Origin: Pempheris klunzingeri
Lineage: Eukaryota; Chordata; Actinopteri; Acropomatiformes; Pempheridae
DNA length: 64,000 nucleotides
Assembly (NCBI RefSeq): GCF_042242105.1
Contig: NC_092012.1
Location: forward strand, 33,075,978 to 33,139,977
Direction of reading: 5' to 3'
Shown piece after piece: positions 60,030-64,000 of this stretch (position 1 is its first letter; each line of letters begins with the position of its first letter). A program made the position numbers and the translations under genes. The notes beneath the pieces were generated by a model that was given only the letters and a program-made list of their open reading frames with translations, ran no database searches and was not told the origin of the DNA.

Positions 60030-62443
60030 CAGTCCTGCAGTAGTTAATACCATCTCATGTCAGTAAAGACATTAATTAAACCTACATTGTTTTTTATATT
60101 AGGATTATTTTGTTCAGTAATCATCAATCATACAATTTAAAAAAGACAACGCATTAACTAATCACAGCAATGGCATGACAAGTGCATATGCTTACAGGGG
60201 GGTGAGGCACTACAGGATTATTGTAGTTCAGATGGAGAGAGAACCACAGAGGCCGAGGCCGGACTGCACTGAGGCGGAGAACTGGGGGGGATTAAATGTA
60301 CCAAGGTTAATGGGAACGATGAGCGCTAACAGCTGTGTGAGAAAAGGATCAGGCTCATGCTGGCCACAAAGGACGGCTGCAGAGATGAGTCTAGCAAATA
60401 AAAAGATTTGTGGTGGACATGTCCAAAGGGTGTGTTACAGTCCAGAGGGTGTGATGCACCTGGCAGACAAACAGCAACACTTAAGTGAAGTCAGGCAGGA
60501 AAACAAGTAATTCATTTATTTTTTTGGTGCAAAAATCCGATTACAGGAAACAAACCACATGGGTTTGATTTGCTATTAGATTTAGCAAACAAGCTTCAAG
60601 GCGACATGCCACCCGTTTACGTCAAGTTAGCCGGAGTGACGGACAGGAAGTAATTATTCAAATTAATTTCAAAATAAAACATGATTGGCAGAGAATTGCA
60701 CACAAGTGCAACAAACGGAGGATTGATAATATCCATCAATTGTAATTTTTGTTGACGACATTTGGTAAACGAAGAATTTGAAAGCTATTTGGCTGTTAAA
60801 TTGGTGAAGGTTAGTTATAAATAAAAACATGTAAAATCTACACACTAAACTCAGTGATATCTATATTATGGTTGTGCTTTAGATTAAACTATTCACTATC
60901 TCTCCATGTCGTCCAGTCTCTCAGGTCTTATTTAGTGTAGGGCTTTTATTCTGACAGTCCCCCTGTGGTGGAGGCTGTGTTGTGTCTGACTTGACGCCTG
61001 ATGCTCAGACGGAGAAGAGGAAGTCTGTCAGACCTGCGCCGCCGCTGCTGCCCCGTCTTCTGCCTCTAATGCCCCACAGACATGAGCTGAAGGAGCAAAA
61101 CACGTCGGAGGGTCTTTTTTAGCAGCGAGAAAAGGTAAAAGTTCACTCGTTATTTCCTTTTGTTGGGGTGCAGCAGAAACTTTGGTTACCTGTGGGGGTC
61201 TCCCAGGTGGGGCAGGCCAGGTGAGCCTCCTTCCTGCCCGGAAACATTTCCTGACAGGTGAGGAGTTCACTGCCTGTGACCTCGTGGGAACTTATGCTGC
61301 CAACATCTGTGTGGAAGGAGACTGTGTTCAAACATCTGGCAGTACTGTTTAACCCCCTGTATTGTGCAAGATATAAATATATTTAAAACAAGAAATCATT
61401 TTGATAAAAGTCGGCAGTGATGTCAAACAAACCAAACTTGCTTTTTAAAAAGAGCCACTGAGACTCTCCAGTGATGAAACTGTGTGAAGTCATTTTTAAA
61501 GGGTTAGTGCTACATGCCGAACAGAGGAGCAGCCTCCTGTCCACTCAGTGAAGATGCAATGTTATATTTCTCCTTTTCTGCAAGCAGGGAAATATTCTCT
61601 CCAGGGTTTTTAAATAGGAAATTGGCTTGACCCTCTCTGACTGAGCATGTTTTTGCAGTGTGTGTGTGTGTGGAGCACGAGTGTGGCTTTTTTCAGGACT
61701 CCTGTTTGGTGCTATTATTATTATTATTATTAACTCTGGGTGCAAATTGAAACCTCTTTGTGACCATGCTTCTGTTTTTTCAAAAAAAGGGTTTTCCCCC
61801 TAATAAATTCCAGTATGTGTCAGACCCTGCAGGCACAGGGGCTTCTTGTTGTCACCGCCCACACAAGTTTTGGCTAAACCGTCAACCAAAAGTTCAAGAT
61901 CTGGTGAAACTTTTTTTATTTATGGTTGTGTATTTTCTGCTGTAACCTTTGCTCTTGCTCCACATCGATGTGTAGGAACTGCAAACTGAAGCCGTTGCAG
62001 GAAATAGCTTCTGTCTTGTGTTCATGTTCAGACAGGGCTGTGATGCAGTTGCACAACAGACTGAGGGGAGAAAAAAACACATAAAAGGCATATGAAAGTT
62101 TTTATGAGTGCTTCCATATCGGTTATTAAAACATAGGTTTGAAGAGAAGTGTGCAGCAGGTATTTAAAAATGAGAACATGTTCCCCTGTGATGTACAGTG
62201 TACGATTATCTGGTATTACAATGAGAATTCATAGCGAAGTAATTTCAAAATGCACAGATGTTTTTATTTTCTATCCGTTTTGGGCAGATAAAATCACTGC
62301 TTGTTCATCATTTAGATCTCTAAAATCTACCAGATCCAGTCAGCAGAAGTGCTTTCATGGTTAGCACCGGATTAACCCAGAGTCATTTTTAAAACGCTAT
62401 CATCCGTTATTTGTGTTCTATCAGGCATTTTGTAAATTCAGCC

Positions 62444-62474
<31 letters not shown>

Positions 62475-63015
62475 CAAACAGTGGTGACCTCATTTGGGAT
62501 TGAAAGTGGAAATATGTGAGCGTGTTCCTTACAGTCTTCGGTGCATGTGACAGCCTGCTCCAGCACCTGTAATAATAATAACAGTGGCTGAGGCCTACTG
62601 TATGCAGACTCTTTTCAAACACCCCTGAACACAGCACTCATGGTTCACTTATAAAACAGCTGTAATAAATGCAAACATTTCCACACGCCGACTTATGTGT
62701 TAATGTTGATGTTTCAGCGTCAAATCATATCCAGCGTTTCATCAGTTTGTAGCTCTTTTACAATCTCCAATTATTGTGTAAGTGTATTTTTTTTATAATT
62801 ACGTAAGTGTGTGAACGTTTCTTATCAGCAGGGTAGGGTGTGTGCTCTCATCAGATGCACGCCATTATTATTGTAGGTGCACAGTTTGGTTTAATACTGT
62901 GACTTCTGACTTTTGCACCAATGGTTTCTTCTGTTTTAACTAATACGTTTTGGCAGAAGGATTTTGCGTCACAGCCCTCACATGTCCACCGGCAGTAGGG
63001 ATGCTCTGTAAAATT
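60030..63015. other. downstream region, no gene supported
   Basis: Only (TTA)n at 61713-61731 and a T-run at about 62449-62474 stand out. A more GC-rich patch near 61030-61080 shows no coding signal that I can support. Confidence 0.5.
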
Positions 63016-63305
63016 GGGCCGCAACTAACAATTATGTCCATCAGCAATTAATCTGTCAATCACTTTCTCCATTAGTGGATTAGTTGTTTTGTCCATAAAA
63101 TGTCAGAAATGGTTAAATGATGATGAGTGTTTTCCAAAGCCTAAGGCGATTTCTCATGTCTGCACCCCGGAGATATTTAGTTTACTGTCACAGAGGAGTA
63201 AAGAAACCAGGACATTTTCACATTTGCTGTAATCAGCCATTTTCTTAACTGAATAAAAATGATTAATTAACTATCAAAGTATTTGGTGGCTTACTGAATA
63301 GTTGG
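63016..63305. mobile_element. non-autonomous hAT-like repeat, copy 2
   Basis: It begins GGGCCGCAACTAACAATTAT and shares AGTTTACTGTCACAGAGGAG followed by TAAAGAAACCAG with the copy at 39173-39476, in the same orientation. The right end is degraded. Confidence 0.7.
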
Positions 63306-64000
63306 AAAAAGTCGTGCATCTCCACTGTAAAAGGGGTGTTTGCCATTTATTCTTCACTAGACTCATAATTAAAAATTGATATTTGATTAAATTGTACTTT
63401 TCCCCGTTAAGCATGCTGGTCTGACGTTACCTGGCCATTCAGATCTCACCTCTTCAGTCCACGTTAGGTCTGGCTGACCCCCCTGTTAAAACGTTGATGA
63501 CTCACCTGGTCTCTGTCACATGATTACACCAACGTTTCAACGGTTTTACCCACATTAATACACAGTTAGCTCTTAACTCATTTTTATAGTCAAATGGACG
63601 GTTCTGTGTCCTGTTCGATGGCATTTCAGTTTCAGCTCTCTGTAAATCCCCCTGGCTGTTGTAATGGCTCAAAACGGGGCTGTTAAGGTTATTGGGACTA
63701 TCCAGAGTTAATTATTGATGTGGAGGCTCTCTGTTTAAAGGCTGCAGACTGCAGTGTACAGAGCACAGCTAAGCATCCCAGTCTGAGTCAGTAACCAAAG
63801 AAACTCTGTAATGTAAAGATGTTGGATAGAATTGACTATTCAGACAGCACAAACAAACAAGTATTTGGCTAAAACAGCTTCTAAACCTCTCCAGCATGTG
63901 ACATTTCTGCATGTTTTTTGGTTTCTGGAGTGATGGACTGGACTTCCTGGTGTTACAGACATATTTGTTACTGCTGCTGCTCTTTGGCTTCACTCCTGTT
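63306..64000. other. window end, no feature seen
   Basis: No exon, repeat family or RNA gene was recognised. Confidence 0.45.

Noticed and set aside
61028..61331. Minus-strand frames in a GC-richer patch after mef2a
   Set aside because: No recognisable domain, no splice context and low-complexity Ala/Pro content; not enough for a gene call.

Overview
The window looks like nuclear DNA of a ray-finned fish, probably a spiny-rayed (percomorph) teleost. The evidence is long spliced vertebrate genes with GT/AG introns, many dinucleotide microsatellites, and several interspersed repeats that I recognise as typical of teleost genomes. No bacterial-style operon, rRNA, tRNA or CRISPR array was seen. 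Both genes are on the + strand. All exon limits were read by eye from reading frame, splice sites and family knowledge, not from transcripts.

Region 1 (about 1-16,250) holds a complete short-type ABCC transporter gene of the MRP5/MRP9 group, best called abcc12. About 30 coding exons can be joined in frame, from an ATG at 202 to a TGA at 15827, giving roughly 1,370 residues with TMD1-NBD1-TMD2-NBD2. Its introns carry a deleted piggyBac element with intact ends, the 3' end of an L2-like LINE with a heptamer tail, another LINE tail in reverse, and other repeats. A polyadenylation signal follows at 16247.

Region 2 (about 16,250-20,080) is a non-coding spacer. A CpG-rich stretch with a GC box and a good splice donor at 20273/20274 follows and is the likely mef2a promoter and first non-coding exon.

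Region 3 (about 20,100-60,030) is a MEF2-family transcription factor gene, best called mef2a. It has a non-coding exon at 27856-27978, a leader plus start exon at 38747-38933, and eight further coding exons ending with TAA at 58399 (460 residues). The MADS/MEF2 domain, the alpha2-type exon, a p38-docking-like motif, a phosphorylation-dependent sumoylation motif and the C-terminal basic tail are all readable. The long introns hold non-autonomous DNA transposons and microsatellites. The most interesting local architecture is a 54-nt in-frame exon whose acceptor sits directly behind a (GT)26 tract. Two unusual residues also occur in the MADS box.

Region 4 (about 60,030-64,000) has no gene I can support, only a second copy of the hAT-like repeat. 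I found no unknown gene system. The points worth following concern splicing, the leader uORFs, MADS-box substitutions and transposon remnants.
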